Assembly: GCF_016863435.1 (NCBI RefSeq)
Contig: NZ_BOOW01000034.1
Span: 1 to 64,000, forward strand
Direction: 5' to 3'
Source of the DNA: Sinosporangium siamense
Lineage (GTDB): Bacteria; Actinomycetota; Actinomycetes; Streptosporangiales; Streptosporangiaceae
DNA: 64,000 nt
The notes beneath the pieces were generated by a model. That model saw only the letters and a list, made by a program, of their open reading frames with translations. It did no database searches and was not told the DNA's origin. The translations under genes and the position numbers were made by a program. Within the stretch, counting starts at the first letter, position 1; each line of letters starts with the position of its first letter. Positions 34,474 to 43,621 of the stretch are shown piece by piece.

Positions 34474-36819
34474 GTGCCGCCGATCAAGCCAGAGGATCTG
34501 CCCGCCGAGATACACGCCATTCTCGGCGAAGCTGCCCGGGAGGGCGCATGTCCGGACGAACAACCGGTGTGCCAGCCGGACGTGCGGGTGACGGCGCAGC
34601 TGACCGACGACCCACCGCCGAGCGAGGTCGTTCTACCGTGGCGAATCTCCAACGCTCAAAAAGGCGACCTGATCCTCGCGCCAGGCGGCCCGCACGGGTT
34701 CATCGGCGGGTTGTTGCTGCAACTCGAACCCCCGCAGATCTTCAGCCATATGGGAATCATGACCAGTGATTTCACCGAGGTGCGGCAGGCCACGGCGAAC
34801 CCGACCTGGATGAAGAAGTTCTATAACGGAAGCATCTTAGGCATCGAGCCGGCTCCGACCAACGGTTTTCACGAGGACGCATTGCGTCACCAGTGGCCGG
34901 GCACGGTCACCCAGTCGGTCGAGTCCGCTTACCTGACGTGGCGGGATCATCCCGTCGAGCGGGATTCGAATGGGGAGGCTCGGAGATATCCCGACGGAGA
35001 CGAGATTCCACTCTCCGGGTTCTCGGAACTGGATGAGACAACCGGACGCCGCTATCACATCGACTCTCTGTCCTTCGAGCCCAAGATCATGACGATCGAG
35101 GGCACCGAGCGGCTCGTGTGGCCCATCGTCGTGCAACCTTGCTGGCACCAGGAGTCTCAATTTCCCGAGATCCGCAGGGCATTGCATCGTGTCGCGGACG
35201 CGTCCAAAGACATCCATGGTCACTACCGGTTCTATGCCTACACTAAAGGCGATATCGGTGGAGATTCGGCGATGTTCGGACCGCCCCGTCTGGAGAGGAT
35301 GGGTGCGGACCTGTCCAGCGAATGCACGGGCCTACGACCGCTCGTACCGCTGACCGCATCGGTCCCCCTCCAGTGCGCCAGCCTTGTGTGGCAGGCCGTC
35401 CAGCTGGCCAACGAACGTGCGGCGCGCCTGGGGCACCGGAGAATCGTTCTGGACGGTCGCCAGGAGATCTTCTATCCGGGTTACGAGTGCTCCGCCGAGT
35501 CGCACCTGCCGCGGAATCCGTTCGGGTACAAGGTCGAGCCGACTACACCGGACGGGCTGTATCACTACGACGAGGGGGACCGGAGGAGGGCCGGGGAGTG
35601 GCTGTACGAGCGGGTGGTCACCGAGGTCAGAGATTCTTTGGGTGAGCAGCTTCCCGAGGTCGAGGCAAGGCTCGGTTTGGCCGCGGGAGTTCTGCAGCTG
35701 GGCACGTTGCTCACCATGCTCGCAACCTTGCCGTTGCAGCTCGTCACCACGTTACTGGGCATCAGCGTCGTCACCGTCAAGGAACTTATCGTTCTGCTCA
35801 GTGACATGCCGTCGGATACAGCGAACCAGATGTGCAACGCTTTCGCGTCCGATAAGTGCGACGCCAGCGCCACGGACGACGACTCGTGGCGACATCCCGG
35901 GACCGGAGACAGCGTCAGCCCCGACAACACCTACCATGCCTGGGCACCGCACAACGTGGACACGAGCAGCGAGATCGTGCACGGCATCTATGGATTCAAC
36001 GACAGGATGCGGGTCAGCCCGCCCACCCTCGTGGCCAACCCACCGCCACCGAGCAGCTGGCAGATCTCGCAGGGAACCGGAGGTGTCCAGGGGCGGGTTT
36101 TCTATCGTGAAACACAATCAGGCACCGAGGTTCCGGTTCCCGCAAGGGTGCGAATCGGATGCTCGTCGTTCTACGCCCACAAAGACTCTGGCGTGTTCGA
36201 GCTGGGTGGCCTACCTGCGGGAAAGTACTGGTGCGAGGCGCTCTACAACGACCACGACCAGCAGATCGTGATGAAGTCGGCCGGACAGGTGGTCGAAGTT
36301 ATCGCCGAAGGATTCACCGACCACTTCGAGATCGAGCTGATCCCGCCACCTTCGGTCCGGCGCGAGATCGTCATCGAGGTCCGTGGGCGATCGGTCAACC
36401 GGCGCCTGATCGGCGAAGACCGATGGAAGCACACCACCTACGTCCTACCGCCGGTATATCTGGGCCTGGACTACTTCCCGGCCGGGCATCCCCGGCACGC
36501 GGAGGCTCGCAGGGCGACACAAGTGTCGAGCGTCGCCATCACGGACTTCGGTCGCGCCGAGGTCCGAGTGGACCTCGAACTTCTTGACGACACGACCATC
36601 AGAGTCGTCGCGGCCGCCCGCCTCGTGGACGCCGACGACGACGTCACATTCGACACCCCCGCGTGGGAGGGCCAGTCCGAGACCTTGATCGCGCCCAAGT
36701 CGAACGCTAACGACGGAGCCACCGGCCGCATTTCCGCCCATTCCGAAAAGATCTCTGTCGAACCCGTTCATGCATGGACGGAGCTGACAATCCACAACAA
36801 TCCTGTGACTTGGTGGTAG
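34474..36819 (+). CDS. Large NlpC/P60-like (permuted papain-fold) protein with carboxypeptidase-regulatory-like domain
   Basis: The 781-aa protein resembles YiiX/YebB-type permuted NlpC/P60 proteins. It has GDLILAPGG near 64-72, His92 in SHMGIM, and Cys301 in QCASLVWQAV, the probable nucleophile pair. A hydrophobic helical stretch follows near residues 410-450 (GVLQLGTLLTMLATLPLQLV). Then comes a beta-sandwich segment (VQGRVFYRET, FELGGLPAGKYWCEA) typical of carboxypeptidase-regulatory-like domains, and a further beta-rich C-terminus. No signal peptide is evident. The GTG at 34474 is preferred because GGAGGGG lies just before it; an ATG at 34402 has none. Codon use is less GC-biased than in the neighbours, suggesting acquisition. 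The substrate (lipid, amide or peptide) is unknown. Confidence 0.65.
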   Translation: MPPIKPEDLPAEIHAILGEAAREGACPDEQPVCQPDVRVTAQLTDDPPPSEVVLPWRISNAQKGDLILAPGGPHGFIGGLLLQLEPPQIFSHMGIMTSDFTEVRQATANPTWMKKFYNGSILGIEPAPTNGFHEDALRHQWPGTVTQSVESAYLTWRDHPVERDSNGEARRYPDGDEIPLSGFSELDETTGRRYHIDSLSFEPKIMTIEGTERLVWPIVVQPCWHQESQFPEIRRALHRVADASKDIHGHYRFYAYTKGDIGGDSAMFGPPRLERMGADLSSECTGLRPLVPLTASVPLQCASLVWQAVQLANERAARLGHRRIVLDGRQEIFYPGYECSAESHLPRNPFGYKVEPTTPDGLYHYDEGDRRRAGEWLYERVVTEVRDSLGEQLPEVEARLGLAAGVLQLGTLLTMLATLPLQLVTTLLGISVVTVKELIVLLSDMPSDTANQMCNAFASDKCDASATDDDSWRHPGTGDSVSPDNTYHAWAPHNVDTSSEIVHGIYGFNDRMRVSPPTLVANPPPPSSWQISQGTGGVQGRVFYRETQSGTEVPVPARVRIGCSSFYAHKDSGVFELGGLPAGKYWCEALYNDHDQQIVMKSAGQVVEVIAEGFTDHFEIELIPPPSVRREIVIEVRGRSVNRRLIGEDRWKHTTYVLPPVYLGLDYFPAGHPRHAEARRATQVSSVAITDFGRAEVRVDLELLDDTTIRVVAAARLVDADDDVTFDTPAWEGQSETLIAPKSNANDGATGRISAHSEKISVEPVHAWTELTIHNNPVTWW

Positions 36820-36943
36820 CGCCGCGTCGCGCTACGGCCTGAGGCCGGCGATCACGGAAATCCCTGCCGTGATTCGCATCACGTGATTCCTCTGCGGCGC
36901 CACGCATTTCCCCTTTCTCGCTCACTGCCCCGACCACAGCACG

Positions 36944-36979
36944 TGAAGTGGCCCCGGAGCATCCTCCGGGGCCACTTCA
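36944..36979. terminator. Perfect 16-bp bidirectional terminator
   Basis: TGAAGTGGCCCCGGAG (36944-36959) and CTCCGGGGCCACTTCA (36964-36979) form a perfect stem with a 4-base loop between two convergent genes. Confidence 0.85.
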
Positions 36980-37006
36980 TGTGCAGGGGGTGTCGTTAAA
37001 ACTCGT

Positions 37007-38587
37007 TCAATGGTCGAAGGAACGGGCCGTCACGCTCCCAAGCCCATTACTCCCGTCCTTTGACAGATAAACGGTTATCCCTTCTTCGTGGAGGTTGATC
37101 CACCCGCCACCCTGCCCGTAGGGGGCATCCTTCGCGCGTATGGAGTCGGCGTACACAACGCCATGGTTGTCCGTTCCGCCCTGGTATACCTGCACCCCAT
37201 ACCTGAGGAAGCTGATCCATCCGTCATCGTTGTTCCTTCCCTGCACCCATTCGGTGTTGACGCCCCTGAGGTCGGCCTTATCGGCGTACAGGACGCCCGC
37301 GTCATTGGAGCCGCGGGTGCGCCAGACTTTCACGCCACCCTGGAGGAAGGTGATGTCCCCGTCACCCTCATTGAGCCCCTTCACATACTCCGCGGCCAGG
37401 CCACTGACGGTGGCCTCACCCGCATACAGGACCCCCGCGTCGTTGGAACTACGTGAACGCCAGACCTTCACGCCACCCTGGAAGAAGGTGATGTCCCCAT
37501 CACCCTCATTGAGCCCCTTCACATATCCCGCCGCCAAACCACTGACGGTGGCCTCACCCGCATACAGGACCCCCGCGTCGTTGGAACTACGTGAACGCCA
37601 GACCTTCACGCCACCCTGGAAGAAGGTGATATCCCCATCACCCTCATTGAGCCCCTTCACATACCCCGCCGCCAAACCACTGACGGTAGCCTCACCCGCG
37701 AACAGGGTGCCCAGGTCATTGGAGCCGCGCGTGCTCCAAACCTTCACCCCTCCCGGGAGGAGAGCGAAGGCCCCGTCGCCCTGGGCCGCCCCCTGGACCC
37801 ACGGGGTGGTGACGCCATCGGTGGCGGTAAGAGTTTCCAGGATGGGATTGCGCACCTGAACGGTCGTGGTGAGGGTGTGCAGCCGGCTGCCGAAGCTCGC
37901 GATAAGGGTGTAGGTGGTGTCGCGTTTGGGGGCGTCGGCGGCGTCCAGCACCAAGGAGTACGGACCATGCGACCCCGTGTGCTTGACCTTGGGAACGGTC
38001 TTCCGGCCACCCGGGAACAGGATCTCGTATGTGAAGTCGTCGGATCCCTCCCAGCCCAGCGTGACCTTTGTTCCAGCGTCCACTACGGCGTTGTCCGCGA
38101 GGAAGCTGTGCGGCGCCGGTATCTCCTTTGGCGCGGTCTTCACCAGCGCCACCGCCGTATGGCTGTCGCGCGGCTTCCCAGTCTTGCTTCTGCTGGAGGC
38201 CTCGGTCACCCGCAGCACGGCCAGTCCGGGTTTGGGGGCGACGGTGACGTTCTCCAGCGTCAGCACCACGTAGTCACCGGGGCCGAAACTGATTGCTTTA
38301 CCGCCCTGGTCGGTGACCTCGAAAGCGGAGCCTTGCGTCTGAACGGTCACCGAACGGGTGCCACCTGTCTTAATGTCGGTGTACTCGCCTTTGGGGGTGA
38401 TCGTGGTGATGTCCTGGGTGAGGTGGCCGGCGTCAGTGCCGACGGGAACCGTTACCGTGATCTTGGAGTACGCCGTCTGCCCGGTGTTCGTGACGAGCAG
38501 ATACACCGTCCCCGTGGACTTGGACTTCCGCCCCGCCTCTGACGCCACCAGAGGCGCCGGGTCGGTGATGACGGTGTAGGTCAGCAT
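37007..38587 (-). CDS. Repeat-containing beta-rich protein (46-residue tandem repeats)
   Basis: The protein has about 526 residues. The N-terminal half is beta-sandwich-like, with TYTVITDPAPLVAS, TGTVYLLVTNTG and a second Ig-like unit (VDAGTKVTLGWEGSDDFTYE). The C-terminal half holds five to six tandem repeats built on GLNEGDGDITFFQGGVKVW and SSNDAGVLYAGEATVSGLAA; the central ones are nearly identical. No signal peptide or transmembrane segment is seen. The start is ATG 38587, or the TTG two codons upstream, which has AAGGAG at ideal distance. The repeats resemble stalk or fibre modules, but the family is not recognised. It converges with the NlpC/P60-like gene. Confidence 0.7.
   Translation of the reverse strand: MLTYTVITDPAPLVASEAGRKSKSTGTVYLLVTNTGQTAYSKITVTVPVGTDAGHLTQDITTITPKGEYTDIKTGGTRSVTVQTQGSAFEVTDQGGKAISFGPGDYVVLTLENVTVAPKPGLAVLRVTEASSRSKTGKPRDSHTAVALVKTAPKEIPAPHSFLADNAVVDAGTKVTLGWEGSDDFTYEILFPGGRKTVPKVKHTGSHGPYSLVLDAADAPKRDTTYTLIASFGSRLHTLTTTVQVRNPILETLTATDGVTTPWVQGAAQGDGAFALLPGGVKVWSTRGSNDLGTLFAGEATVSGLAAGYVKGLNEGDGDITFFQGGVKVWRSRSSNDAGVLYAGEATVSGLAAGYVKGLNEGDGDITFFQGGVKVWRSRSSNDAGVLYAGEATVSGLAAEYVKGLNEGDGDITFLQGGVKVWRTRGSNDAGVLYADKADLRGVNTEWVQGRNNDDGWISFLRYGVQVYQGGTDNHGVVYADSIRAKDAPYGQGGGWINLHEEGITVYLSKDGSNGLGSVTARSFDH
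37317..37730. repeat. Three tandem 138-bp DNA repeats inside the repeat protein gene
   Basis: Units begin near 37317, 37455 and 37593, each starting with a GAACGCCAGACCTTCACGCC-like sequence. The last two are almost identical at the DNA level, including third codon positions, which shows recent duplication or gene conversion. Confidence 0.8.
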
Positions 38588-38593
38588 GGTCAA

Positions 38594-39472
38594 GGTCGCG
38601 ACTCCTTCGTTTGGAGGACGGCGCAGGCTGATGAGCGGTGCGCCCAGACAGGACCGAACTGGGCGGGACAGGCAGCGATACGGGTGACACATCCGAAACC
38701 CGCCGCTTGCGACGCACCGCAGAAGATCACCCCTAGATCCAATCGCCCAGCGTTGGACCGTGACAAGATCACTCAAGGCGGTCATAACAGGGCGACTTGG
38801 CAACCACCTCAGTGTCTTGACACACCTTCGGACCATGCGTTAGGGCGCCACGAGGCCCTGGCAAGGTGATGTTGGGGGCGGTGCCGTACTTCGCTCAGTC
38901 TTCCTGCCGGAGGCTCCGTACACCGGTCGAGGCCCTAGCCGGAGCAGCTCGTCGCCCGTGAGCTGCCATAGGGACTGCATCCCCTGAATCGTCTATTCGC
39001 AACTGATGTGGGTGGCGTTCGGCCGCATCAGGGCGGGCCACACCGATGAGTCGCGTAGCGCCAGGCTAACGTCGATTCCGACTGACTCGGTGGCGGCCAT
39101 GGCAGCGCGGAGGAACTGGACTGCAACTCCGTCATTGTCGACATACCGCGCTTCCTTTGCCCTGCGCCGACGGTAACAGACATGCGGTCGCCGCCAAAGG
39201 CATGGGAAACGGGCTTCCGGATTGCTCCAAAGACCCTTCTCGCCTGCATCTTCTGGTGGGGTGTTCACGAGAGGTAGCGACCTGGCGGGATTGGGACCGT
39301 TTGCAGATCGCTTCGCTGCGAAGCCCCGGACGCGCAGGGCGGGTGAACCGGGGGCGGAACCGGGGCCAGGTCAGGGAAGTCCCCTATTTCTAGGCGCCGT
39401 GATCTCCAGTTGACTGTGTGACCGTGTGCGCAGCGGCTCAGCCTGGCCGGTTGCAAGAAAGACGGAGATCAG
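38594..39472. other. Long stretch without a supported gene
   Basis: No intact gene or RNA is recognised. A minus-strand frame at 38993-39268 ends with ARYVDNDGVAVQFLRAAMAA and VGIDVSLALRDSS, which has coding-like composition and may be the remnant of a gene, but no start signal or family is visible. Confidence 0.3.
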
Positions 39473-40312
39473 ATGAGCCCAGCCCAGCAACCCGTGTCAG
39501 GAATGACATTCCGATCGCTGCGCGCCTTCTTGGCCATAAGCTTTGGATTGACATGGGGCATCGCCCTGCTCCTGATTCTCTTCACGGCCCAGATCGAAGC
39601 CGTCTTCGGCGAACTCAGCCTGACGAACCCGCTGTTTATTCTGGCCGTCTACGCTCCCGGTTTCGCCGGTGTATCACTGGTATGGCGTCACTACGGACTC
39701 AAGGGCCTCGGCAGCTATTTCCGGCGCCTCACCTTGTGGCGGATGCCGGCCGCCTGGTGGGTCTTCCTCGTGGCCGGTATCCCGCTCCTGTTCTACGTGG
39801 GAGCGGCGATGAAGGGAACGATCAGCGATCCCTTCCCGTACTCACCCTGGTATGCGGTACTACCGGCCCTGGCGATGCACCTTTTCATCGGGCCCATCGA
39901 AGAGTTCGGCTGGCGTGGTGTCGCACTACCTCTGTTGCAGCGCCGTATGGCGCCGCTCTGGGCGAGCCTGGTTTTGGGCGCGATCTGGGCCCTGTGGCAC
40001 CTGCCCGCCTTCCTCCTTAGCGGGACGCCGCAGAGCGCCTGGTCGTTCGGCCCGTACGTCATCGCGGTCATTGCCATTTCGGTCATCGTCACGCCCATGT
40101 TCAATGCGGCGCGGGGCAGCATCCTCGTCGCGGTCCTGTTCCATTTCCAGATGAACGGGCCTGCATGGCCCGACGCCCAGCCGTGGGACACGCTCGTGTT
40201 CGTTGTCGCGGCCGTGATTGTTGTCGTGCTGAACCGGAAGTCCATGTTGAGCCGCGACGGGGCCGCGACGGAAATCCTCATGCCGGAGCCCGTTACATCA
40301 TCAGTGAAGTAG
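39473..40312 (+). CDS. CPBP-family intramembrane glutamic protease
   Basis: The 279-aa protein has eight or so hydrophobic segments and the CPBP (Abi) motifs: EEFGWRG (motif 1, catalytic Glu pair), ALWHLP (motif 2) and FHFQMN (motif 3). Members are Rce1-like membrane proteases, in bacteria sometimes linked to bacteriocin immunity or processing. The ATG at 39473 has GGAG upstream. It stands alone, convergent with the SnoaL-like gene. Confidence 0.88.
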   Translation: MSPAQQPVSGMTFRSLRAFLAISFGLTWGIALLLILFTAQIEAVFGELSLTNPLFILAVYAPGFAGVSLVWRHYGLKGLGSYFRRLTLWRMPAAWWVFLVAGIPLLFYVGAAMKGTISDPFPYSPWYAVLPALAMHLFIGPIEEFGWRGVALPLLQRRMAPLWASLVLGAIWALWHLPAFLLSGTPQSAWSFGPYVIAVIAISVIVTPMFNAARGSILVAVLFHFQMNGPAWPDAQPWDTLVFVVAAVIVVVLNRKSMLSRDGAATEILMPEPVTSSVK

Positions 40313-40545
40313 CCGAACGTGAACAGGCCGTGTCACAACGGAGTAGAGCAGGGCCGGGGGCGGCCGACATGGCGCCGAGTGCGGGCCGACTGGCAACGGC
40401 CCGCAGAGATCGGTCATCCCGGAGAGGCGAGCCGACGGTCGGCACCGGAGAAGATGAGGAGCCGGACGTCGACCGGGGACCAGGGAAGAGCCCCACAGGA
40501 CGACAGTCCGGCCGTGGAGTCAACGGGCGGCCGAGGCCAGCGCGA

Positions 40546-41196
40546 TCATGGCTCCCTATGCGTCACTGGGCAGCCGCCGGTCAGCTTGCCGAGGAAGTCA
40601 TTGGGGTCGTAGTAGTGCTCGACCTCCACCAGCTTAAGGTCGTCGGTTAGCTTTGCCACGCTGATGCCGTACATTTCGACCGTCTGCCCATTGGGCGGGA
40701 AACCCTGGTACTCGCCGTCAAACGCGCCCCAGTGGCGCCACTTGAAGGTGACGACAGGTGGCGGGCTGAGCACTTCGAGAACCTCCCAGAAGAATCCGCC
40801 GGGGAAAGCCTTGTGGAAGACGCGGTGTGAGGAATCGAAGGTCTCCTGCCCGCTCCGGTAGAAGACGCTGTCTCCGATCAGAATGTTGTAGCTGCCGATC
40901 TCCGCGATATCCGCCGCGGTGGCCCACGGACCGCCGTTGACATTGGTCCGGAAACGCTCGGTGACCATCGAGGTCCAGGTCGCCGGATCCTTCTTGTGCG
41001 AGACCTCCATCTCGAAGACCTGCACGATCCGCTCGACTACGGCCTCCAGCGAGTCAGGCTCGAAGTGATGCGTCCGCTGTTGCGGCATGACTTCATGTGA
41101 CAGGTCGTAGTCGGGCAGACCGTCGCGCCATTCACTCGAATCCGCGGCCTCGACCACCGCGGAACGTCCCTGGAGCCATAACGGGGTTTCGGACAA
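40546..41196 (-). CDS. SnoaL-like (NTF2-fold) protein
   Basis: The 216-aa protein has the polyketide-cyclase-like alpha+beta barrel pattern: a helical start (LEAVVERIVQVFEME), DSVFYRSGQETFDSSH, FFWEVLEVLSPPPVVTFKWR and VEHYYDPNDFLGKL. It starts at TTG 41196 with AAAGGA upstream. Such proteins include ester cyclases and carotenoid or drug-modifying isomerases; the activity is undefined. No operon partner is seen. Confidence 0.65.
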   Translation of the reverse strand: MSETPLWLQGRSAVVEAADSSEWRDGLPDYDLSHEVMPQQRTHHFEPDSLEAVVERIVQVFEMEVSHKKDPATWTSMVTERFRTNVNGGPWATAADIAEIGSYNILIGDSVFYRSGQETFDSSHRVFHKAFPGGFFWEVLEVLSPPPVVTFKWRHWGAFDGEYQGFPPNGQTVEMYGISVAKLTDDLKLVEVEHYYDPNDFLGKLTGGCPVTHREP

Positions 41197-41548
41197 GAAA
41201 ATTCCATCCTTTCGGACTGCTACCTTAGAAACGAATTAAGCCGGTAAATCCTGATGGATGTGATCTGTCCCGTCAAGCGCCCGGCCTGCGGTGATCCACT
41301 TAACTCGATACCGCTCTCGGCTGAGGTCTCCTGACCTGGGCCCTCGATCAGCCGGTTCTCATCCCGCCGACGTCTGAAGGGTGCGTCACCGCGGGCTGCA
41401 AGACGGGGGAACTGCGCACACTGGGACAGCGGCTGACCAAGTTGCGTGAGCCCATCGCAGCGGCGAACCGCCGGTCATGACGGGACTGGGTGATGGCATG
41501 CCTGCCGTACCTCGACGAAGAGCTCCGCATCCGAGTGACGAACACTTC
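41197..41548. other. Gene-poor stretch upstream of DUF2268/MerR remnants
   Basis: Short coding-like pieces appear in different frames (for example GQRLTKLREPIAAANRRS followed by a stop, and PYLDEELRIR), consistent with a decayed gene. No complete gene is supported. Confidence 0.3.
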
Positions 41549-41683
41549 ATGGGTCCCTGCCAAGGATTGACCGGGTTCGGCGGCATCTCGGGCAACCTCG
41601 CCATCACGTTCTGGCCCTCCCCCGAGAACGTGGAGCGGCTGGAGGCCACCGCCGTGCACAAGCTCAATCACAACCTGCGGTGG
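41549..41683 (+). pseudogene. DUF2268-type zinc protease remnant with altered HExxH
   Basis: The frame reads GFGGISGNLAITFWPSPENV and then ATAVHKLNHNLRW. This matches the zinc-binding region of DUF2268 putative Zn proteases, where HELNH is expected, but here Glu is Lys (codon at 41660). The rest of the domain is missing or in other frames. Confidence 0.6.
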
Positions 41684-41710
41684 AGCCCGGGCGGAACTGG
41701 AGGAACGGAG

Positions 41711-41952
41711 CGGACGATCCAGGAACTCGCGGCGAGGGCCGGCATCACCAGCCGGACCCTCGTCACTACGACCGCGTCGGGCTCGTGGTCCCGTCCCGGG
41801 CCGGCGCGAACGGCTACCGCTACTACAACTCCACCGCAGTCGCCCGGCTACAGCGGATCCTGCTCATGCGCCGGCCCGGCATGGGCTTGCCGACCATCGC
41901 CGAGGTCCTGGCGGAGAAACGTGCAGGATCTCAGCTGTCTAGCGTTGCTTGA
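41711..41952 (+). pseudogene. MerR-family regulator fragment with frameshift
   Basis: TIQELAARAGITSRTL lies in one frame, and HYDRVGLVVPSRAGANGYRY with LQRILLMRRPGMGLPTIAEV lies in the next. Together they form a MerR winged-helix domain (expected SRTLRHYDRVGL). A single C deletion at about 41760 would explain the shift. The frame then stops at 41952, so the effector domain is missing too. MerR genes next to DUF2268 genes are common, so both are probably remnants of one locus. Confidence 0.75.
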
Positions 41953-42310
41953 GGCGGAGAGCTTCTTCGCGGACCTTGACCTGGATGGACCGCTCGTGCT
42001 TCAGCCACTCCGGGTTCTCCGCTTTCAGCGCATCGATCTCATCGGTGGTGAGCGGTCCGGTGATCCCACCTCGGGCCAGGCCGGCGATGGAGACCTTGAG
42101 CTTCGCGGCGATGACCTGCTTGGTGTGCGGGCCGTTGCGGCGCAGGTCGGCGAGCCAGGCGGGTGGCTTCGACTGCAACTCGTTCAGCTCGTCCCTGGAG
42201 ATGACACCCGCCTGGAACTCGGCGGGAGTGGCCGAGAGGAGGACACCCAGCTTCTTGGCCGCGGTCACGGGCTTCATTGTCTGGACGGTCTTCGATTTGG
42301 GCGAGGTCAT
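41939..42310 (-). CDS. DUF5997 family protein
   Basis: The 123-aa protein contains KPVTAAKKLGVLLSATPAEF and AKLKVSIAGLARGGITGPLT, which match the actinobacterial DUF5997 family, probably a small helical DNA-binding-like protein. The ATG at 42310 starts directly before the conserved region; the frame is open upstream but overlaps the divergent gene. It is divergent from an effector-domain gene, a pairing I know from other actinomycetes. Function is unknown. Confidence 0.85.
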   Translation of the reverse strand: MTSPKSKTVQTMKPVTAAKKLGVLLSATPAEFQAGVISRDELNELQSKPPAWLADLRRNGPHTKQVIAAKLKVSIAGLARGGITGPLTTDEIDALKAENPEWLKHERSIQVKVREEALRLKQR

Positions 42311-42365
42311 GGGGTCAAGAATAGTCAGCCAGAATAGGCTCCTCTGACATCGGTACCCTGAGGAA

Positions 42366-43097
42366 GTGACTGATGGAGAGACCGGCAGGATGTTTCGACT
42401 GGCGTATGTGCCCGGGGTGACACCCGCGAAATGGGTCAACATCTGGGCCGAGAGAATGCCCGGTGTGCCGCTCACCCTGGTCTCGGTTCCCGCCGCCGAG
42501 GTGGTGGGAGTCCTGCGTAGCGGCGACGCCGACGCCGGCTTCGCCAGGCTGCCGGTCGACCGGGACGGACTCAGCGTGATTCCCCTCTACGTGGAGACCA
42601 CGGTGGTCATTGCGCCCAAGGACCACGCGATCGCCGCCGCCGACGAGGTAACGATCGCCGACCTTGTCGACGACGAGGTGTTCCATCCCCTGGACGACAC
42701 CATCGAGTGGACGGTCCGGCCCGGGCAGCCCGCGTTCATCCGCCCGGCCACAACGGCGGACGCGGTCGAGCTCGTAGCGACCGGCGCCGGGATTCTCATC
42801 GTTCCGCTGTCACTGGCGCGCCTCCACCATCGCAGGGATCTCACTTACCGGCCGGTAACGGACGCGCCGCAGTCTCAGGTTGCGCTGACCTGGCCCACGG
42901 ACGCGACCACCGATCTGGTGGAAGATTTCATCGGCATCGTCCGCGGCCGGACGGCGAACAGCTCGCGGGGCCGCACCCCCGCCTCCCCTGCGGAGAAACC
43001 GGCGCAGCGGCAGGCACGAAAGCCCGCACGGAACGGCTCCGCTCGCCGGGCCGCGCCGCCAACCAGCCGGAAACAGCGGGGCCCCCGGCCTCGGTGA
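42366..43097 (+). CDS. LysR-type effector-binding domain protein without HTH
   Basis: The 243-aa protein is a periplasmic-binding-like domain as found in LysR regulators (RLAYVPGVTPAKWV; VSVPAAEVVGVLRSGDADAG; GAGILIVPLSLARLHHRRDL), but no winged helix precedes it. A basic Arg/Lys/Pro tail follows from about residue 195. It starts at GTG 42366 (alternative ATG 42390). It is divergent from the DUF5997 gene, so the two may form a split regulator: DUF5997 binding DNA and this protein sensing a ligand (inference). Confidence 0.8.
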   Translation: MTDGETGRMFRLAYVPGVTPAKWVNIWAERMPGVPLTLVSVPAAEVVGVLRSGDADAGFARLPVDRDGLSVIPLYVETTVVIAPKDHAIAAADEVTIADLVDDEVFHPLDDTIEWTVRPGQPAFIRPATTADAVELVATGAGILIVPLSLARLHHRRDLTYRPVTDAPQSQVALTWPTDATTDLVEDFIGIVRGRTANSSRGRTPASPAEKPAQRQARKPARNGSARRAAPPTSRKQRGPRPR

Positions 43098-43204
43098 CCT
43101 TCAGACAGATACGTCGCTGCTCACCGGACGACACCAACCGGAGATCCGGACGTACGGGCTCAGCCCACTCCCGCAGCGCCGTGAGACCGTTGGCAGAGGG
43201 TTCA

Positions 43205-43540
43205 TCACCCGGAAACCTCGTCGAGCCACAGGCGGTCGCCGAAGCCGCCCCGTTCGGCCCGCTTGTGGCGGGCTGCCTCTTGGAGCTCCTCGAAGGAGAG
43301 TCCAAGTGTCTCGGCGAGGGCCCCCAGCACCTCGTAGATATCGGCCAGTTCCCCGAGACGGTCCTCAGGCTCGGCTCGGCGCAGTTCTTCGGCCTCTTCG
43401 GCGAGTTTGGCGATCAGCGCGGGGAACAACTCGGCTTCATCGAGGACGCGCACCTGGGCCCTCCGGCCGGCGGACTCGATGATCTCCGGGATCCGGTCAC
43501 GCACCAGCTTGCCGTACGTGATCGTCTGTTCCTGGCCCAA
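43205..43540 (-). CDS. MazG-like nucleoside triphosphate pyrophosphohydrolase
   Basis: The 111-aa all-alpha protein has the conserved start (TYGKLVRDRIPEIIE) and the metal-binding helices KLAEEAEELRR and ELADIYEVLGAL. It probably hydrolyses non-canonical NTPs or is related to phosphoribosyl-ATP pyrophosphatase. It starts at TTG with GGAGG eight bases upstream. It is a single gene. Confidence 0.8.
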   Translation of the reverse strand: MGQEQTITYGKLVRDRIPEIIESAGRRAQVRVLDEAELFPALIAKLAEEAEELRRAEPEDRLGELADIYEVLGALAETLGLSFEELQEAARHKRAERGGFGDRLWLDEVSG

Positions 43541-43621
43541 GATGTCGCCCTCCTGGTCGATACCGCTCGCGTTGACAACCCGGCCTCAACGGCCCCAGCG
43601 CACATCAGGTGACCGGCATTC

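Noticed and set aside
37317-37730. Possible CRISPR-like or satellite array
   Set aside because: The 138-bp units are contiguous, in frame and encode 46-residue protein repeats; there are no unique spacers.
40313-40545. Small plus-strand open frame between the CPBP and SnoaL-like genes
   Set aside because: Arg/Gly/Ser-rich without motif or ribosome-binding site; it runs into the convergent gene.
43098-43204. Minus-strand frame after the MazG-like gene reading ANGLTALREWAEPVRPDLRL
   Set aside because: Coding-like segment but no start, family or full frame, and it runs into the opposite-strand gene; noted only as a possible remnant.
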